Source: Nitrosospira sp. Nsp2
GTDB lineage: Bacteria > Pseudomonadota > Gammaproteobacteria > Burkholderiales > Nitrosomonadaceae
Length of the DNA: 64,000 bases
Reading direction: 5' to 3'
Assembly (NCBI RefSeq): GCF_003050965.1
Contig: NZ_QAOU01000001.1
Span: forward strand, 857,570-921,569
A program made the translations under genes and the position numbers. How positions within the stretch are numbered: position 1 is the first letter of the stretch; every line of letters starts with the position of its first letter. Positions 35,656 through 45,740 of the stretch are shown piece by piece. The notes under the pieces are model-generated. The model saw nothing but the letters and a program-made list of their open reading frames with translations, had not been told where the DNA came from and ran no database searches.

Positions 35656-36186
35656 ATGAAAAACACACTTTGGATCGCGGCTCTGATTACAGCAACGGCC
35701 CTCATGGGATGTAGCAGCGTGCCTGAAAGAGGGCAGGCGAGAGCGGGATATACGACCGGCTCCAGTGCCCGGATGAGTATAGTTCCAGGTGCGGAGATCG
35801 ATCTGGGCAATGTTGAAGCGGTTAAAAACACGCTCTACGCGCAGTATGAGGAGTGGAAGGGGACGCGATACCAGATCGGGGGCATGAGCAGGCAAAGCGT
35901 GGACTGTTCCGGTTTCGTGCATATCACCTTCAAGTCCAGGCTGGGCATTGTACTTCCGAGGTCCACGGATCTGCAGGTCGAACTGGGACAGCACGTCGAC
36001 AAGGACGAATTACGTCCGGGTGATCTGGTCTTTTTCAAGACCGGCAGAACGCTCAGGCATGTAGGTGTTTATCTGGAGGACGGCAGGTTTTTGCATGCCT
36101 CGTCCAAGCTGGGCGTGGCCATTTCCCACCTCAACGAAAGCTATTGGAGGTCCGCGTACTGGAAGGCGAAGCGGCTGGAGATGTGA
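35656..36186 (+). CDS. NlpC/P60-family lipoprotein (cell-wall peptidase)
   Basis: A 176-residue lipoprotein with signal peptide and lipobox (LMGC, lipidated Cys at 19). The NlpC/P60 papain-like domain (about 60-176) has the catalytic Cys84 in VDCSGF, His135 in RHVGVY and a third polar residue, His147, in FLHASS. These enzymes cut within peptidoglycan stem peptides. Like E. coli Spr/MepS it is probably in the outer membrane facing the periplasm. Single gene; GAG-type ribosome-binding site nearby. Confidence 0.9.
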   Translation: MKNTLWIAALITATALMGCSSVPERGQARAGYTTGSSARMSIVPGAEIDLGNVEAVKNTLYAQYEEWKGTRYQIGGMSRQSVDCSGFVHITFKSRLGIVLPRSTDLQVELGQHVDKDELRPGDLVFFKTGRTLRHVGVYLEDGRFLHASSKLGVAISHLNESYWRSAYWKAKRLEM

Positions 36187-36659
36187 CCGGCCCAGCGTCT
36201 GGTGCCCGGCCGTCCTGTTGCCCCGCCACGCACAGCCCTACCTCTTATCCAGTCCATGCCTCATGTCGCTGCAGTGTGTGCCGTAACCACTTGTGGGAAC
36301 GTAAGCGCGCGTCGGCGAGGATATGACAAGTCGCAGAAATGAGGTCAGCCCTGCTCCGATAAAATCGGCGACAACATGGCAGAGCGCATTAACGCTCCCC
36401 CGTCATGATAAGTCGTCAAAAAATATCATCAAATGATATTATTCAGGCAGCCAGTCTGACGGCGTGACTGCGCGCCTGAGCGCTGGCTGACCTGGAGATC
36501 GCCGTAATGGCTTCTTCGCGGAGCCCTGTCGCGTGCGGCTCGTGCCCAACCTGGCCGCATCCATCATGGCCGACCGCATTCCGTCCCGTAGCGTGGTTAC
36601 GGCGCGGGGGGGTCAGCCGGGCTCGCTGCTTGCCTCTGAGGAAAGCCAATCAATAAGTC
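36187..36659. other. Intergenic, upstream of the mrp operon
   Basis: No supported gene. An AT-rich inverted repeat AATATCAT-CAA-ATGATATT at 36422-36440 may be an operator. Confidence 0.4.
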
Positions 36660-39600
36660 ATGTCGCTAGTCTGGATTGTTATCCTGCCATTTGCAGGCAG
36701 CCTCTGTGCCGCGTTTCTGCCGTCCCACGCCCGGAATGCGGCGGCGGGGCTGGCTGACGTGGTCGCGGTTATCTGCATTGCCCTGATCTTTCACCATTAT
36801 CCGCAAGTAGCCGCGGGAGAGGTCGTGCGCCAGTCATTGCATTGGGCGCCGGGGCTGGGCCTGGAGATTACGTTTCGACTCGACGGCTTTGCCTGGCTGT
36901 TCGCGATGCTCGTGACCGTGATGGGCGCGCTGGTGGCGCTGTATGCGCGCTATTACATGGCGCCACAGGATCCCGTTCCCCGTTTTTTCTCCTTCTTTCT
37001 GGCTTTCATGGGCGCGATGCTCGGGGTCGTGCTGTCCGGCAACCTGATCCAGCTGGTAGTCTTCTGGGAATTGACCAGCCTGACATCTTTCATGTTGATA
37101 GCATACTGGTACCACCGTGACGACGCGCGCCGCGGCGCACGCATGGCATTGACAATCACTGCGGCCGGCGGGCTTTGCCTGCTTGCGGGCGTGCTGATAC
37201 TGGGGCACATTGCAGGCAGTTACGATCTCGATGTGGTGCTGGGCTCCGGCGAGTTGGTTCGCGGACATCCGTGGTATTTGGCGGTGCTGGTTCTCATCGC
37301 GCTGGGCGCGCTCACCAAGAGCGCCCAATTTCCGTTTCATTTCTGGCTCCCCCATGCGATGGCGGCGCCGACGCCCGTATCTGTTTACCTGCATTCGGCA
37401 ACCATGGTCAAAGCCGGGGTATTCCTGCTTGTCCGGTTATGGCCGGTGCTCAGCGGTACCGAAGCGTGGTTCTGGATAATTGGCAGCGCGGGTCTTTTCT
37501 CGCTGGTGCTTGGCGCATACGCGGCAGTGTTTCAACGCGACATGAAGGGTGTGCTGGCTTATTCGACCATCAGCCATCTGGGGCTGATCACGCTGCTGCT
37601 TGGCTTGAACAGTCCGCTTGCGCTGATAGCGGCGATCTTTCATATCATGAACCACGCCACCTTCAAGGCTTCCCTGTTCATGGCGGCCGGTATGGTCGAT
37701 CACGAGACGGGCACGCGCGATCTGTCGCGGCTGAGCGGCTTGTATCGCGCCATGCCCATTACGGCGACGCTTGCTGCGGTTGGGGCCGCATCGATGGCGG
37801 GGGTACCGCTGTTCAACGGCTTTCTTTCGAAAGAGATGTTTTTCACGGAAACTGTCTTCGTAAGCGGAAACCTGGTCACGCGCCTCGGCTTGCCGGTAAT
37901 GGCTGTAATCTGGGGAACGCTGAGCGTTGCCTATTCCCTGCGTTTTATCCTTCAGGTATTTTTCGGGCCGCCAGCCCGGGACTTGCCAAGGCAGCCGCAT
38001 GAGCCGCCGCGCTGGATGCTGCTCCCCAGTGCGCTGCTGGTGGCGGCCTGCCTGGTGGTCGGCGTGTTTCCCGCCGAAACCGTTGGGCCTTACCTCGATA
38101 TGGCGGCACGATCAGTGATGGGTGAGAACATGCCTTCCCACAGCCTTGCAGTTTGGCACGGACTGAATCTTCCTCTGGTGATGAGCCTGGCAGCCATGGT
38201 CGGAGGAATAGTGGTGTACCGGGCGCTTGGAAAATACCAGCAGGGCGCGGCGGTGGTACCAGTAATCAATCGCTTTGATGGCAAGCGCCTCTTCGAATTC
38301 CTTCTCCTGAAGTTGGATGTGTTCGCCAGGCGGTTAATGCGATGGTTTTCCACGGAGCGTCTGCAGGTTCAGGTGCTGCTTCTGATCACTGCGGTCTTCA
38401 CGTTCGCGTTGATCCCGTTATCCAGCGGAGGGCTGCCGCAGGGCGATAAACCGGTGGCGCCAATCGAGCCCGCTTTTGCCCTGCTGTGGCTGGTCGGCGC
38501 TGTCTGCGCGATTGGCGCCGCTACCCAGGCTAAGTATCATCGCCTCGCCGCGCTGAGCCTGTCAGGCGCGGCCGGACTCGCTACCTGTATGACCTTTGTC
38601 TGGTTTTCCGCGCCCGATCTGGCGCTGACGCAACTCATCGTGGAGGTGGTGACCCTCGTCCTGCTGCTTCTGGGCCTGCGCTGGCTGCCGCCGCGTTATA
38701 AGTCCGTCGACGATAAGACTATTCCACTCCAGGCGCGCGTTCGCGCGCAAACCCGCCGACTGCGGGATCTGGGCCTGGCCATTGTTGCCGGGTCCGGGAT
38801 AGCCGTGTTGAGCTATTCGGTGCTGACTCGGCAGGCGGGCGAAGGCATTTCGCCATTTTTCATCGAGAATTCGCTTGCGCTGGCGGGCGGTTCAAACGTA
38901 ATAAACGTGATCCTTGTCGATTTTCGCGGTTTCGATACGATGGGCGAGATCACGGTGGTGGGTATCGTGGCGTTAACCGTTTTCGCGCTGCTGCGCCGGT
39001 TTCGCCCGGCGACCGAAAGCATGGGATTGCCCATTCAGCAGCAGGAGCAGGCCCTGGAGACCGGCGCGTCGCCACCAGATCCGCACGCACTGCTGCCCGA
39101 GGGCCCGATGATGCTGCCGGCGGTGATCGTGCAGTTGCTGCTGCCGGTGTCGGGCATGGTGGCATTGTTTTTTCTGCTGCGCGGCCATAACGAGCCGGGA
39201 GGCGGTTTCGTCGCCGGCCTGGTAGTCGCGACGGCAGTCATCCTGCAGTACCTGGTGGGCGGGACTGCCTGGGCAGAATCGCGCACCCGTATATTTCCGC
39301 ACTACTGGATCGCGGCGGGGCTGTTGTGTGCCGCGGGGGCAGGCGTGTCTGCCTGGCTCGCGGGACGTCCATTTTTGTCCGCTCTGGCGCGGGACGTCCA
39401 TCTGCCAATAATCGGGGAGGTGCATCTTTCCACCGTGCTGCTGTTCGATCTCGGCGTTTTTCTTCTGGTGGTCGGCGCCGCCGTGCTGATTCTTGTGGCG
39501 CTGGCCCATCAATCCCGGCGCGGACATCGCCGGCCAGGCACTGCGCACATCGAAGTGGATGGAAAAATCTTGCAGCCGGGGCCGACAGTCGCGCATGGCT

Positions 39601-39719
39601 CGGGCGTGGCTGCCGCACCCTCCACTGTGACTGCGCAGATCCCGGACCCCATCGTCCGGGATTCCATTGTCCTCGAGCCCGGTGTCGCGGCAATGGCACC
39701 GCCAGGCAAGGAACATTGA
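36660..39719 (+). CDS. mrpA: Mrp antiporter subunit A (A-B fusion type)
   Basis: A 1019-residue polytopic membrane protein. Residues 1-500 form a NuoL-like proton-translocating domain with YYMAPQDPVPRFFSF, ELTSLTSFMLIAYW and the Lys-containing KSAQFPFHFWLPHAM helix. A second part (about 580-780) is the MrpA-specific region, and the C-terminal part (about 830-985, with RGHNEPGGGFVAGL) is the MrpB domain fused on. This is the six-gene Mrp type of proteobacteria. The complex exchanges Na+ or K+ for protons, giving salt and alkaline tolerance. The stop overlaps the next gene by one base. Confidence 0.93.
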   Translation: MSLVWIVILPFAGSLCAAFLPSHARNAAAGLADVVAVICIALIFHHYPQVAAGEVVRQSLHWAPGLGLEITFRLDGFAWLFAMLVTVMGALVALYARYYMAPQDPVPRFFSFFLAFMGAMLGVVLSGNLIQLVVFWELTSLTSFMLIAYWYHRDDARRGARMALTITAAGGLCLLAGVLILGHIAGSYDLDVVLGSGELVRGHPWYLAVLVLIALGALTKSAQFPFHFWLPHAMAAPTPVSVYLHSATMVKAGVFLLVRLWPVLSGTEAWFWIIGSAGLFSLVLGAYAAVFQRDMKGVLAYSTISHLGLITLLLGLNSPLALIAAIFHIMNHATFKASLFMAAGMVDHETGTRDLSRLSGLYRAMPITATLAAVGAASMAGVPLFNGFLSKEMFFTETVFVSGNLVTRLGLPVMAVIWGTLSVAYSLRFILQVFFGPPARDLPRQPHEPPRWMLLPSALLVAACLVVGVFPAETVGPYLDMAARSVMGENMPSHSLAVWHGLNLPLVMSLAAMVGGIVVYRALGKYQQGAAVVPVINRFDGKRLFEFLLLKLDVFARRLMRWFSTERLQVQVLLLITAVFTFALIPLSSGGLPQGDKPVAPIEPAFALLWLVGAVCAIGAATQAKYHRLAALSLSGAAGLATCMTFVWFSAPDLALTQLIVEVVTLVLLLLGLRWLPPRYKSVDDKTIPLQARVRAQTRRLRDLGLAIVAGSGIAVLSYSVLTRQAGEGISPFFIENSLALAGGSNVINVILVDFRGFDTMGEITVVGIVALTVFALLRRFRPATESMGLPIQQQEQALETGASPPDPHALLPEGPMMLPAVIVQLLLPVSGMVALFFLLRGHNEPGGGFVAGLVVATAVILQYLVGGTAWAESRTRIFPHYWIAAGLLCAAGAGVSAWLAGRPFLSALARDVHLPIIGEVHLSTVLLFDLGVFLLVVGAAVLILVALAHQSRRGHRRPGTAHIEVDGKILQPGPTVAHGSGVAAAPSTVTAQIPDPIVRDSIVLEPGVAAMAPPGKEH

Positions 39720-40063
39720 TGGAAGCGATCTACGCTCTGGCGATTGGGGTCCTGACCGGCTCGGGGGTATGGCTGTTGCTGCGCCCGCGCACGTTTCAGG
39801 TGATCGTGGGGCTCTCCCTGCTTTCGTACGCGGTGAACCTGTTCATTTTCGGGATGGGACGGTTGCTGATAGGCGGTGCGCCGATTATCGAGACGTTGAG
39901 CAAAGCCGATCCGGCGCTGTACGACGATCCCGTTCCGCAGGCGCTGGTGCTGACAGCAATCGTCATCGGCTTCGCTACCACCGCGCTGTTCCTGGTCGTG
40001 CTGCTGGCTTCCCGCGGCTTGACCGGCAACGATCATGTCGACGGCAACGGGCCGGAAGCGTGA
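39719..40063 (+). CDS. mrpC: Mrp antiporter subunit C
   Basis: A 114-residue three-helix membrane protein of the NuoK-like MrpC/MnhC family: GVWLLLRPRTFQVIVGLSLL, NLFIFGMGRL and the C-terminal DPVPQALVLTAIVIGFA helix. The ATG shares its A with the mrpA stop codon, so the start is fixed by coupling. Confidence 0.9.
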   Translation: MEAIYALAIGVLTGSGVWLLLRPRTFQVIVGLSLLSYAVNLFIFGMGRLLIGGAPIIETLSKADPALYDDPVPQALVLTAIVIGFATTALFLVVLLASRGLTGNDHVDGNGPEA

Positions 40064-41712
40064 ATAGCTGGATACAGCATCTTCCGGTATTGCCCGTGGT
40101 CATCCCGCTGATTGCGGGCGCGGCAATGCTGCTGTTCGTCGAGGCCCAGCGCACGGAGCGAACGATCATTGCCTTCGTAGCCACGCTTGCGAACCTGGTG
40201 GTTGCAGGCATGCTGGCCTATGCGGCGGGCGGATCGATACCTGACATCTGGCCTGAAGGAATCGCGGTGTACATGCTGGGCGGGTGGCAGGCTCCATTCG
40301 GGATCGTGCTGGTGGTGGACCGCCTCTCGGCGGTGATGCTGATGTTGACTGCAGTGCTGGCATTGACGTCGCTGATATATGCACAGGCTCGTTGGAAGAA
40401 GATGGGGCCCCATTTTCAATCGCTGTTTCAGTTCCTGATCATGGGGGTGAACGGCGCGTGCCTGACGGGCGATCTGTTCAATCTGTTCGTATTTGTAGAA
40501 GTGCTGCTGGCCGCGTCCTATGGTCTTTTACTGCACGGGCTCGGCCAGCCTCGCGTCAAGGCCGGCCTGCACTATATCGCCATCAATCTCGCGGGCTCTT
40601 TTGTATTTCTCATCGGCGTTTCATTGATCTATGGCGTCACTGGAACGCTGAACATGGCGGACCTCGCAGCGCGTGCACCCCAACTCGCGCACGGCGATCA
40701 TGTGCTGTTCGAGACTGGCGCGGCGATACTCGGCGTCGCGTTTCTGCTCAAGGCCGGGGCATGGCCTCTGAATTTCTGGCTGCCGGGCGCGTACAGCGCC
40801 GTCGCGCCACCGGTAGCAGCCGTATTCTCGATCCTGACCAAGGTAGGAATCTATGCGCTGCTGCGGCTGGGATCACTGCTGTCTGCCTCATCGGAGTCAG
40901 GGGCCCCGGCCCCATTCAATGATGGCTGGCTGTTTGGCATCGGCCTGATAACCCTTATCCTGGGCACGGCAGGGATGCTCACCGCCGTCCAGCTGCAGAG
41001 GCTGGTAGCGTATTCTGTTATCGCTTCGGCAGGCACGCTGCTCGCGGCGCTCGGGCTGGGAGGCGCGGCGGTGAAAGGTGCGGCCTTGTTCTATCTGGCC
41101 AGTTCGGTTCTGGCCACCGGCGCTTTTTTCATGCTGAGCGAGATGATTGTGCGTACCCAGCAATTCGGTGATAACGTTCCCGGTAGAGCTGAGCTGACGG
41201 GCCTCGAAGACTCGCCTCACCCCGATTTCTCGGATGAAGTGGTCGGAATCGTCATACCCGCGGCAATGGCGTTCCTGGGCATGAGTTTCCTCGGGTGCGC
41301 GCTGCTGGTGGCAGGCTTGCCGCCCCTGTCTGGCTTCATCGGAAAATTACTGATTCTTTCCGCCACCCTGGACGGCGCTTCCCCGGGGAGCGTGCCGGTC
41401 TCGGTGTGGATGCTATGGGCAGCGGTACTGGGGTCGAGCCTGGTCGGCATCGTTGCATTGTCCAGAATGGGCCTGCGGCTATTCTGGAGTTCGGAGGAGA
41501 TAGTCACCCCGCGGCTGCACCTGACCGAAGCGGCGCCTGTCGCCGCGTTGCTGGCGCTGAGCGTAGCGCTGGCGGCAGGGACCGGCCCTGTTATGGATTA
41601 TCTGAGCCTTGCGGGTGAATCCCTGTCCTCGCCTCAGACTTATATCGACGCCGTGCTGATCAATAATGTGCCGTCCGCTGCTTCAAGCGGCCTTGAGAGA
41701 GCCGGGCAATGA
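40060..41712 (+). CDS. mrpD: Mrp antiporter subunit D
   Basis: A 550-residue NuoN/NuoM-like subunit starting at the GTG at 40060, which overlaps the mrpC stop by four bases (GTGA). Core motifs include GACLTGDLFNLFVFVEVLL and the lysine helix LLKAGAWPLNFWLPGAY. It is expected to form a second ion path in the Mrp complex. A longer reading frame upstream exists but would overlap mrpC entirely, so the coupled GTG is chosen. Confidence 0.9.
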   Translation: MNSWIQHLPVLPVVIPLIAGAAMLLFVEAQRTERTIIAFVATLANLVVAGMLAYAAGGSIPDIWPEGIAVYMLGGWQAPFGIVLVVDRLSAVMLMLTAVLALTSLIYAQARWKKMGPHFQSLFQFLIMGVNGACLTGDLFNLFVFVEVLLAASYGLLLHGLGQPRVKAGLHYIAINLAGSFVFLIGVSLIYGVTGTLNMADLAARAPQLAHGDHVLFETGAAILGVAFLLKAGAWPLNFWLPGAYSAVAPPVAAVFSILTKVGIYALLRLGSLLSASSESGAPAPFNDGWLFGIGLITLILGTAGMLTAVQLQRLVAYSVIASAGTLLAALGLGGAAVKGAALFYLASSVLATGAFFMLSEMIVRTQQFGDNVPGRAELTGLEDSPHPDFSDEVVGIVIPAAMAFLGMSFLGCALLVAGLPPLSGFIGKLLILSATLDGASPGSVPVSVWMLWAAVLGSSLVGIVALSRMGLRLFWSSEEIVTPRLHLTEAAPVAALLALSVALAAGTGPVMDYLSLAGESLSSPQTYIDAVLINNVPSAASSGLERAGQ

Positions 41713-42197
41713 AACGTTGGCCATCACTGACATTATTTACGGCTATCCTGTTCGCCATATGGCTTCTGCTCAACGATTCCGTGACTCCCGGTCAGATTGC
41801 GCTGGCCATGATCGCGACCATCGCAAGCGCTGCCTCGACCGCCGCGATCCGTCCGCTGACCGCCCGCCCTCATCATCTGCTGACGGCTGTCGGGCTATTT
41901 TTCGTCGTACTGGTCGATATCATCCGTTCCAACATCGCGGTGGCGCGGATTATTCTCGGACCGAGAAAAAGGCATTTCAATTCGGGTTTCATGCATGTGC
42001 CGATCGACATGCGGGATCCATATGGGCTCGCGATGCTGGCTTGTATAATCACGGCAACGCCGGGCACCATTTGGGCCGGGCTCTCGCCCGACGGGCGCAG
42101 CCTGACCATCCATGTGCTGGATCTGCAAGATGAAGAGAGCTGGATCCTGATCATCAAGCAGCGTTATGAACGACGACTGATGGAGATTTTCGAATGA
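41709..42197 (+). CDS. mrpE: Mrp antiporter subunit E
   Basis: A 162-residue membrane protein with two N-terminal helices and the family's PRKRHFNSGFMHVP, MLACIITATPGTIWAGLSPDGRSLTIHVLD and KQRYERRLMEIF segments. The ATG overlaps the mrpD stop (ATGA). The last 117 bases of the gene, plus 16 further bases, occur again at 48619-48751 with about 89% identity, next to the intact mrpF. Confidence 0.92.
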   Translation: MKRWPSLTLFTAILFAIWLLLNDSVTPGQIALAMIATIASAASTAAIRPLTARPHHLLTAVGLFFVVLVDIIRSNIAVARIILGPRKRHFNSGFMHVPIDMRDPYGLAMLACIITATPGTIWAGLSPDGRSLTIHVLDLQDEESWILIIKQRYERRLMEIFE

Positions 42198-42313
42198 GCG
42201 GAATACTGCCCTGTATACAAAGCGGGTCGCGGCTGTTTCCTTGCCGTCGATGCGATGCTCGGCTCAAAGTCAGAAAAAGCGCAACCTGCTCGCCCAATTC
42301 AGGAGCATCCTAG
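42194..42313 (+). pseudogene. Truncated start of mrpF
   Basis: The first six codons match mrpF (MS-LPC versus MSAMLPW...), then sequence similarity to mrpF stops at about 42213. The frame ends at a TAG after 39 codons without membrane helices. It is the left breakpoint of the interruption of the mrp operon; the intact mrpF is at 48732. Confidence 0.75.
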
Positions 42314-42469
42314 CAAAACGCCAGCTGTTCCATGACAGGGATGCCAATGCCGGGATATTTCCCGTCCTGTAACTTCCGTGCCGTTGCGGCGCCAGGCTTG
42401 ATGCTCAGGTCCTCCCGTTCGAACCTTCAGGCAGGTTTCTGCGAGAAGGGCAGCGACCGAGGGCCCGGC

Positions 42470-43396
42470 TTAGCCACCATCTTGCTGAACGTCATCAAAG
42501 AAGTTGAACCCCGTTTTCATTTTCTTCGCACGGTACATGGCGGCGTCGGCATTCACCAGCAGTTCCTGCGACGTCCTTCCATTACTGGGGTAAACAGCAA
42601 TTCCGATACTGGGCTCAATGGAAAGCGTCAAGTCATCGATGATCAGGATTTCGGAAATGCGATCCAATACCTTACGCGCTACCCCCTCGATATTGCCCGC
42701 GCTCTGGGGGTTCACTAACAGATAAAGAAACTCGTCACCACCCCACCGGCAGATGGTGTCTCCACTGCGAACCTGTTCGTCCAATCGTTGCGCCACGGCC
42801 TGCAATACCCGGTCACCTACGGCATGCCCGTGCGTATCGTTGATCGCCTTGAAACGGTCCAGATCGATAAACATCACCCCCAGTATCCAGCCGCCCCGCT
42901 GAGCGAGCGCAATCGCCTGTTCAAGGCGGTCGTTAAACAGCTCCCGATTGGGAATGCCTGTAACAAAATCGCGCAGCGTTCGTTGGCTTGCCTGCTCCGC
43001 TGCCTCCTCCGCAACTGCCAGCACGTCCTGGGCATGGGATAGCATGTGCTGGGTAGCGGCCAGCTTCCGCCCCATTTTTTTTAATTCCCGATTAATCTCA
43101 TTCCGGTCTCCGATTCCCTCTGCCAAAACCTGATTAACTTCATGGAGCTCGTCAGCGCACTCCTGCACCTTCTCTTCCACGCTTTCGCTTTGTGCCAATG
43201 CTTTTTTTGCCTGTCGTAATGTAATCCCGGTAGCCATCTCCTGCTTTACCGCTTCGTTGACGGTAGCAAGCTCCGTGACACAATCAACCATCTTTTCCTT
43301 TACATCCTCGCTTTTCTCCAGGGCTTTTTCCAGTGAAGCAGGAGTATCCGCAGGTGTCAGCGATGAACCGTGATCTGGAGTGATGATATTATTCAT
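42470..43396 (-). CDS. Diguanylate cyclase (GGDEF) with duplicated helical N-terminus
   Basis: A 308-residue cytoplasmic protein. Residues 20-95 hold two related segments (LEKALEKSEDVKEKMVDCV and KKALAQSESVEEKVQECA), followed by a coiled coil to about 135. The GGDEF domain has an intact GGDEF at 219-223 and an RSGD inhibitory site at 210-213, so it should make c-di-GMP with product feedback. There is no EAL domain. It lies in the segment that splits the mrp operon and is divergent from the response regulator. Confidence 0.9.
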   Translation of the reverse strand: MNNIITPDHGSSLTPADTPASLEKALEKSEDVKEKMVDCVTELATVNEAVKQEMATGITLRQAKKALAQSESVEEKVQECADELHEVNQVLAEGIGDRNEINRELKKMGRKLAATQHMLSHAQDVLAVAEEAAEQASQRTLRDFVTGIPNRELFNDRLEQAIALAQRGGWILGVMFIDLDRFKAINDTHGHAVGDRVLQAVAQRLDEQVRSGDTICRWGGDEFLYLLVNPQSAGNIEGVARKVLDRISEILIIDDLTLSIEPSIGIAVYPSNGRTSQELLVNADAAMYRAKKMKTGFNFFDDVQQDGG

Positions 43397-43787
43397 TGGG
43401 CGTCTGGATTATTTGAGGGGCCAACGTGGTTCAAATAGTTACGCAGATGCAGGCGCTTCCTTGCTATCAGATCAACTGAAAGAGCAGGAAAGGGGGCCGG
43501 ACTGCTTATTGAGCGACGGGGAGCGGGGGGAGCAGAACCGAATGCATCGAGATTAATGTAGCCGCTCATTCCCTGAAGTGCGAGCAGGGGTAACAGATGA
43601 GGATAAGGTACTCTTAACCATGTAAAGATAACGGTTTTTTCCCGCTTATGCAACTTATGTGCCGTGCAGGTTTCTTCGCACGGGGAGATCCAAACACGGT
43701 CGTTAGCGCACGATGACTGAGTTCATTCTAGTCCTCCGCCTCGAATCGCATTTTTGTAGCTCAATTCTCAATTAAAGGAAAAGTGAC
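43397..43787. other. Divergent promoter region between the cyclase and response regulator
   Basis: No gene seen. AAAGGA lies about ten bases before the response regulator GTG. Confidence 0.4.
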
Positions 43788-44201
43788 GTGAGAGTTCACA
43801 ACAAGCCGATTCTCGTAGTCGAGGATGATCAAGTGGATACAATGACAGTGATTCGCGCCCTTAATGAGATTCAGGTAACGAATCCGCTTGTACATGTAGA
43901 AAATGGCGAGGAGGCCCTTGATTATCTTCAAGATTCGAAGACTGAGAAGCCATGCATTATTCTGCTTGACCTGAACATGCCCATCATGAACGGCATCGAA
44001 TTCCTGCAGGCAGTAAAAAATGATAAGCAGCTAAAGCGCATACCGGTGGTTGTGTTAACTACATCCGAGGAACAACAGGACAAGCTGAACAGTTTCGAGC
44101 TGGGAATTGCCGGGTACATGTCGAAGCCCGTTGATTATCGGCAATTCGTGGACGTAATACGCTCTATCGACGCTTACTGGACAATAAGTGAAATGCCATG
44201 A
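43788..44201 (+). CDS. Single-domain response regulator
   Basis: A 137-residue receiver domain starting at a GTG. It has the acidic pair in VVEDD, the phosphorylated Asp61 in LLDLNMP, Thr/Ser at VVLTTS and the conserved Lys in GYMSKPVD. There is no output domain. The insert after the first helix (NEIQVTNPLVHVENGEEALDYL) is typical of Rcp1-like regulators paired with histidine kinases that signal by protein contact. It faces a histidine kinase gene (convergent) and follows a diguanylate cyclase (divergent). Confidence 0.92.
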   Translation: MRVHNKPILVVEDDQVDTMTVIRALNEIQVTNPLVHVENGEEALDYLQDSKTEKPCIILLDLNMPIMNGIEFLQAVKNDKQLKRIPVVVLTTSEEQQDKLNSFELGIAGYMSKPVDYRQFVDVIRSIDAYWTISEMP

Positions 44202-44220
44202 GCGGACTTCGCGCCGTTGT

Positions 44221-44247
44221 GAGACGGCACGGTTTTAATGCCGTCTC
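44221..44247. terminator. Hairpin between convergent response regulator and kinase genes
   Basis: GAGACGGCA and TGCCGTCTC form a perfect 9-bp stem with a 9-base loop, 20 bases after the response-regulator stop. The T run is weak on both strands, so efficiency is uncertain. Confidence 0.6.
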
Positions 44248-44309
44248 AAAATCTGCCCGACGAATGCGAAGCTATAAAATGGGGAGGGCGTTTCTCACAT
44301 GACAATATT

Positions 44310-45479
44310 CTAATATTCGGGAGAAATGCCACTTGGCGCAGCCGGTACCTGCCGCGGCATCCGTATCGTGAAGCTGGTCCCCTTGGCCATGTTCGATGTA
44401 ATGCTGATACGGCCACCATGGGCGCTGATAATTTCGCGAGTGATGTATAGACCGAGTCCCAGATTTTGTGTTTGAGCAAGCGCGCGCTCCTGGGCTGGCC
44501 GCAGCGCGAAGCGTTTAGCGGGATCGAAAATTGTTTTCAGTTTTTCCGGCGCGATTACTTCGCCTTTGTTGTGAATAGTCCATACAATCTCTTTCTCCTC
44601 TCCAGTAACTGTGATGCTCACAGGATCGGTTTCGGGGCCGTACTGTATGGCGTTGGCTATCAGGTTGGATAAAGCCTGGCTGATGCGTGCCCTATCCCAG
44701 ACGACGCACAGGTCGCCAGCCATCTCCAACTCGATGACACGCTCCGGGTGAAAGGTCCGGGCCTCCTCTACTATATTGTTGCACACCTCCGCCAAATCCA
44801 TTGGCGAGGGTGAAACGGGAATGCCATCACCCAGATGACTGGTCGCAAAATCAAGCAGGTCGCTGACAATCTCATCAATGCGTTTGGTACTGCTCAGGAT
44901 GCGCGAGGCCATTTTCAGAGACTTGCCCGGTAGTTTCTCATCGAGCAGCAGAAACTGGGCTCCCATACTGATGGCGCCAAGCGGAGTACGTACGTCATGC
45001 CCCAGGATGGCCAAGAAAAGATTCTGTGATTCGCGCAGAATTGCTGTGTAACGTGCCACTGACTCTGTCAAGGCTTGATCAATCGCTTCATTGAACCTGA
45101 CCATCTCATGGATTTCGGCCGGATCAGAAATGTTGACGCGGTCCCGCCAGAGACGCAGCACGCTGGCACGCAGCGCCCGGTATTCTGCCATCAACTGTTC
45201 TATAGTAAATCCCGATGTCAGACGAGCAACGGTATGTATCTCGGCAGCGGTGGAGTCTCTGGATTCTGGCGCAAGGCCTTGCGATTTATCGATGCCCTGC
45301 TGTGTATCTTGTGGAGTGCGCAGATCGGCTGCGATAACCTGAAGCATTTGTTTCGCATGGTCGCGCAGTTCTGTCGTGCCCATGAAGTGGGTGGAGTGGA
45401 TGGTGATTTTCTTTGCAAAATCTTCCCATTCCTGGAGGATGGCTTCCATGTTTTCGGAAATAAACGTTGAGAGATTCAT
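44310..45479 (-). CDS. Sensor histidine kinase with RsbRD-type N-terminal domain
   Basis: A 389-residue soluble protein. Residues 1-150 match the helical RsbRD N-terminal sensor domain (ILQEWEDFAKKI, ELRDHAKQML, YRALRASVLRLW). The dimerisation domain carries the phosphorylated His161 in LGHDVRTPLGA. The ATPase domain has NAIQYGPE (N box), FDPAKRF and GLGLYITREI (G2 box). It has no membrane segment, so it senses an internal signal. The likely partner is the convergent single-domain response regulator. Confidence 0.9.
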   Translation of the reverse strand: MNLSTFISENMEAILQEWEDFAKKITIHSTHFMGTTELRDHAKQMLQVIAADLRTPQDTQQGIDKSQGLAPESRDSTAAEIHTVARLTSGFTIEQLMAEYRALRASVLRLWRDRVNISDPAEIHEMVRFNEAIDQALTESVARYTAILRESQNLFLAILGHDVRTPLGAISMGAQFLLLDEKLPGKSLKMASRILSSTKRIDEIVSDLLDFATSHLGDGIPVSPSPMDLAEVCNNIVEEARTFHPERVIELEMAGDLCVVWDRARISQALSNLIANAIQYGPETDPVSITVTGEEKEIVWTIHNKGEVIAPEKLKTIFDPAKRFALRPAQERALAQTQNLGLGLYITREIISAHGGRISITSNMAKGTSFTIRMPRQVPAAPSGISPEY

Positions 45480-45740
45480 GGCCGCCTTATAAAAATTTTT
45501 GTGATCATGGAAATGCCACAGCGCAAAGCATAAGCCCGTCTGAAATCAAAGAGCAAGGCAATTATACGCTGTAGGAAGTCCGCACCCCCGACTCACTTTC
45601 CTGGACGAATTCGGCTAATCAGCCCCGACAACTTGCGGTCGAACCACGGGGCGCGAGGTAGCATACGGAAGCTTGCACTTATGGCCACGGCAAGGGAGCG
45701 TGTTTAAACCCCGTCGAGAAAATGTTTAACGGGAGGGAAG